From the NCBI GenBank assembly GCA_947468785.1, contig CANIMS010000069.1, positions 1-7,750 on the forward strand: a stretch of DNA of 7,750 nt, in the 5' to 3' direction. Below the pieces are notes generated by a model. The model was not told where the DNA came from, ran no database searches, and saw only the letters and a list, made by a program, of their open reading frames with translations. Position 1 is the first letter of the stretch. Each line of letters starts with the position of its first letter. Made by a program: the position numbers and the translations under genes. Shown here one piece after another: positions 5,776 through 7,750 of the stretch. Source of the DNA: Betaproteobacteria bacterium. GTDB lineage: Bacteria; Pseudomonadota; Gammaproteobacteria; Burkholderiales; Burkholderiaceae.

Positions 5776-7011
5776 ATGAAACAAAAAGTAACGAATCAAA
5801 CAAGAAGAAAAGTGTTAATCGGTGGAGCTACAGTAGCTAGCACTCCTCTCTGGTTAAACGTTGCCAATGCTCAAGCAGACACAATTAAGATCGGCTTTCC
5901 AGTACCACTAACAGGGCCCTTCTCTGCTGAAGCGCAAGACCAAGTCAAAGCAGCGGAATTGGCCATTAAGGAATTTAATGATGCTGGTGGCTTTAACGGT
6001 CGTAAAGCAGAACTGTTAGTGCGTGATGACAAGCTGAATCCTGGCGAAGCTGCGACTCGTACCTTAGAGCTGATTGAAAAAGATAAAGTGAACTATGTAG
6101 TAGGTTCCCTATCAGCAGCTACTCAACTCTCCATTAATGCAGTCTGTAAAGAGCGTAAGATTATTTTTAACTCTATTAGTCAGTCTGATGCTATTAATGA
6201 AATAAAAGACTGGAGTGTATATACCTTCCACGAGGCATTAAACCCACATATGACTGCGGGTGCATTGGCTCGCTACGCAATTCCACGCTTTGGTAAAAAG
6301 ATTGTGTTCTTAACTGCTGACTATGCCTACGGCCATGAAATGGTTCGCGCCTTTGAGCGTGCTGGCAAAGAAATGGGAGCTACAACCCTAGCGGATATTC
6401 GCCATCCACTGGGTGCTTCTGATTACTCTGCTTTCTTGCCACGCATTAAAGCATTGAATCCAGATATTTTGGTGCTTTGTAACTTCGGTCGTGACCTAGT
6501 CAATGCTGCTAAGCAATGTACCGACTTTGGTCTGAAGTCGAGCATGAAAATTATGGCGCCAGTTTTGCTTTACACGGCACGTCTTGCTGGTGGTCCTGAA
6601 GCATTTGAAGGAATCATCGGTGGAACTTCTTATTACTGGGGTCTTGAAGATCGCATTCCTACGGCTAAAACATTTAACGATGCATTCCGAAAAATGTATA
6701 ACGGCTCAGTACCATCCGATTACGGCGCATTAGGATATGCTGGCGTTAGGAGTGTTCTTGCTTCCGTCAAGATTGCCAAGTCCACTGACACTATGAAAGT
6801 CATAGGCGCCATGGAAAATCTCAAGTATGACTGGTACAAAGGCCCTGAATATTATCGTAAGTGCGACCACCAAGCAGTTCAGACCGTCATTATTGTGGAA
6901 TCAAAATCAAAGAATATGAAAGACAAATATGACGTCTTCAATATTCTGACGATTGAGCCTACCACTGAAAAGAACATGCGTACTTGCGCAGAATTGGGCC
7001 ATAAAGCCTAA
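5776..7011 (+). CDS. Periplasmic substrate-binding protein of a branched-chain-amino-acid-type (LivK/HAAT) ABC importer
   Basis: This 411-residue protein has a signal peptide with a twin-arginine motif, TRRKVLIGG (9-17), then a hydrophobic stretch and a likely cleavage after ANA (30-32). The mature protein begins near DTIKIGFPVPLTGPFS, typical of the Peripla_BP_6 family, whose two lobes close over the ligand. Other family marks are AAELAIKEFNDAGGFNGRKAELLVRDDKLNPGEAA and the C-terminal GPEYYRKCDHQ (DHQ at 364-366). Relatives bind amino acids, amides, urea, or aromatic and dicarboxylic acids; the ligand cannot be read directly, but the neighbours suggest an aromatic or heteroaromatic acid. Tat export would mean it folds before crossing the membrane. 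A terminator hairpin and the permease gene follow, so binding protein may be made in excess over transporter. Family is certain; ligand is inferred. Confidence 0.94.
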   Translation: MKQKVTNQTRRKVLIGGATVASTPLWLNVANAQADTIKIGFPVPLTGPFSAEAQDQVKAAELAIKEFNDAGGFNGRKAELLVRDDKLNPGEAATRTLELIEKDKVNYVVGSLSAATQLSINAVCKERKIIFNSISQSDAINEIKDWSVYTFHEALNPHMTAGALARYAIPRFGKKIVFLTADYAYGHEMVRAFERAGKEMGATTLADIRHPLGASDYSAFLPRIKALNPDILVLCNFGRDLVNAAKQCTDFGLKSSMKIMAPVLLYTARLAGGPEAFEGIIGGTSYYWGLEDRIPTAKTFNDAFRKMYNGSVPSDYGALGYAGVRSVLASVKIAKSTDTMKVIGAMENLKYDWYKGPEYYRKCDHQAVQTVIIVESKSKNMKDKYDVFNILTIEPTTEKNMRTCAELGHKA

Positions 7012-7019
7012 GGCAAATA

Positions 7020-7045
7020 TCAGGGCAATCAACTGAGCGCCCTGA
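7020..7045 (+). other. Small stem-loop TCAGGGC / GCCCTGA just after the binding-protein gene
   Basis: Seven-bp arms at 7020-7026 and 7039-7045 are perfect reverse complements with a 12-nt loop. There is no T-tract behind it. It stands 4 nt before the terminator hairpin and could protect the 3' end of the binding-protein mRNA. Confidence 0.45.
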
Positions 7046-7048
7046 ACT

Positions 7049-7086
7049 ACTCCCCCTGATTTCATTAAATCATGGGGAGTTTTTTT
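7049..7086 (+). terminator. Rho-independent terminator between the binding-protein and permease genes
   Basis: ACTCCCCCTGATTT (7049-7062) and AAATCATGGGGAGT (7067-7080) form a 14-bp stem with one mismatch and a CATT loop, followed by seven Ts (7080-7086). It is a textbook intrinsic terminator. Since the permease gene starts at once after it and would be cut off from any promoter by full termination, partial read-through (attenuation) is more likely than complete stop. Confidence 0.9.
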
Positions 7087-7750
7087 GAGTACATTTATGA
7101 CCGGTCTGACATTCGAACTTTTATGCATGCAACTGCTTACGGGAATTGCCCTAGGTAGTATTTATGCACTTTTAGCACTGGGTTTGTGCCTTATCTTTGG
7201 GATGCTCAATGTGGTGAACTTCGCCCATGGCGCCTTTTTTATGGTCGGTGCATTTTTAGGCGTCTATTTTTTAGGCGTCACTGGCAATTTTTGGTTTAGC
7301 CTTGTCTTAACACCGCTAGTCACCGGATGCCTTGGTCTAATAACAGAGCGCTTCTTAGTAAGACCTCTATACGGTCGCGGCCTAGATTACCCACTTCTAC
7401 TGACCTTTGGCCTCTCTTATGTCTTCATTGAAGCTATTCGAGTCACCTTTGGTATTGAGGGTATGCCATCCATTACTCCTAGTGGTTTAACCGGAACCGT
7501 TAATGTAGGCTTCGGATACTTCCCTAAATACAGACTCTTTTTAATTGCTGCTACGGCAGTCATCATTTTTGGTATCTGGTTCTTGATCCAAAAAACTCGC
7601 TATGGCCTGATCATCAAGGCTGGTGCTGCTGATCAAGAAATTGTCAAAGTTCTTGGTGTAGATATTGCCAAGGTATGGCTATTGGTATTCGGCCTAGGAT
7701 GCGCGATTGCCGGCCTATCTGGAATATTGGCAGCCCCAACCCGCTCAGTA
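7085..7750 (+). CDS. LivH-type inner-membrane permease of the ABC importer (N-terminal ~220 residues; 3' end beyond the window)
   Basis: The frame is open to the right edge and encodes a very hydrophobic protein with the LivH signature: LLTGIALGSIYALLALG, then FGMLNVVNFAHGAFFMVGAF, then FLVRPLYGRG. The cytoplasmic loop reads KTRYGLIIKAGAADQEIVKVLGVDI and is followed by GCAIAGLSGILAAPTRSV. About five or six membrane segments are visible, roughly three quarters of the usual ~290 residues. It would form one half of the membrane channel fed by the upstream binding protein; LivM, LivG and LivF partners are expected downstream. Two starts are possible: TTG at 7085, 5 nt after GGGGAG, or ATG at 7097, which has only a weak GAG before it. 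The TTG is chosen for its better ribosome-binding site, but that site lies inside the terminator stem. Family is certain; the start is not. Confidence 0.9.
   Translation, partial: MSTFMTGLTFELLCMQLLTGIALGSIYALLALGLCLIFGMLNVVNFAHGAFFMVGAFLGVYFLGVTGNFWFSLVLTPLVTGCLGLITERFLVRPLYGRGLDYPLLLTFGLSYVFIEAIRVTFGIEGMPSITPSGLTGTVNVGFGYFPKYRLFLIAATAVIIFGIWFLIQKTRYGLIIKAGAADQEIVKVLGVDIAKVWLLVFGLGCAIAGLSGILAAPTRSV

Noticed and set aside
5496..7128. Minus-strand open frames at 5496-5693 and 6907-7128
   Set aside because: Both are antisense to the ends of well-supported genes, and the second crosses the terminator.

Overview
The window looks like the chromosome of a betaproteobacterium, probably Burkholderiaceae. 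The evidence is the moderate-to-low GC by eye, the GGAGGAGACAAC ribosome-binding sites, and the presence of a Cox-type molybdenum hydroxylase and a LivK-type periplasmic binding protein. A Polynucleobacter-like freshwater lineage is my best guess, but nothing in the sequence proves it.

Layout: a compact catabolic locus built around a divergent promoter at about 3171-3282. Leftwards (minus strand) runs coxG-like, coxM-like (FAD subunit), coxS-like (2x[2Fe-2S] subunit) and coxL-like (molybdopterin subunit, cut by the left edge). Together these encode a three-subunit molybdenum hydroxylase of the xanthine dehydrogenase family with its CoxG accessory protein. The visible active-site loop (YRGVGHP) is not that of true CO dehydrogenase, so the substrate is probably an organic ring or aldehyde. 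Rightwards (plus strand) runs a TetR-family regulator, a small VOC (glyoxalase/dioxygenase superfamily) protein, a group A FAD monooxygenase resembling 2,6-dihydroxypyridine 3-monooxygenase, a Tat-type periplasmic substrate-binding protein and a LivH-type permease (cut by the right edge).

How the parts may work together (inference): the ABC importer brings in a small acid or ring compound. The molybdenum hydroxylase adds water-derived oxygen to an electron-poor ring, and the FAD monooxygenase adds O2-derived oxygen to the activated hydroxy ring. The VOC protein then cleaves, isomerises or detoxifies a product. TetR would control both arms through the shared promoter region. Molybdenum hydroxylase followed by a dihydroxypyridine-type monooxygenase is the logic of N-heterocycle degradation (nicotine, nicotinate), but this set of neighbours is not a pathway I can name.

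The most striking non-coding structure is a perfect 14-bp inverted repeat (3183-3196 / 3260-3273) flanking the divergent promoter. It is placed so that coxG and tetR have nearly identical leaders, with similarity running on through the ribosome-binding site to each ATG. A second is a strong terminator hairpin between the binding-protein and permease genes, whose 3' arm contains the best Shine-Dalgarno sequence for the permease. No stretch over 300 bases lacks a gene. I saw no tRNA, rRNA, CRISPR array, insertion sequence or phage gene.
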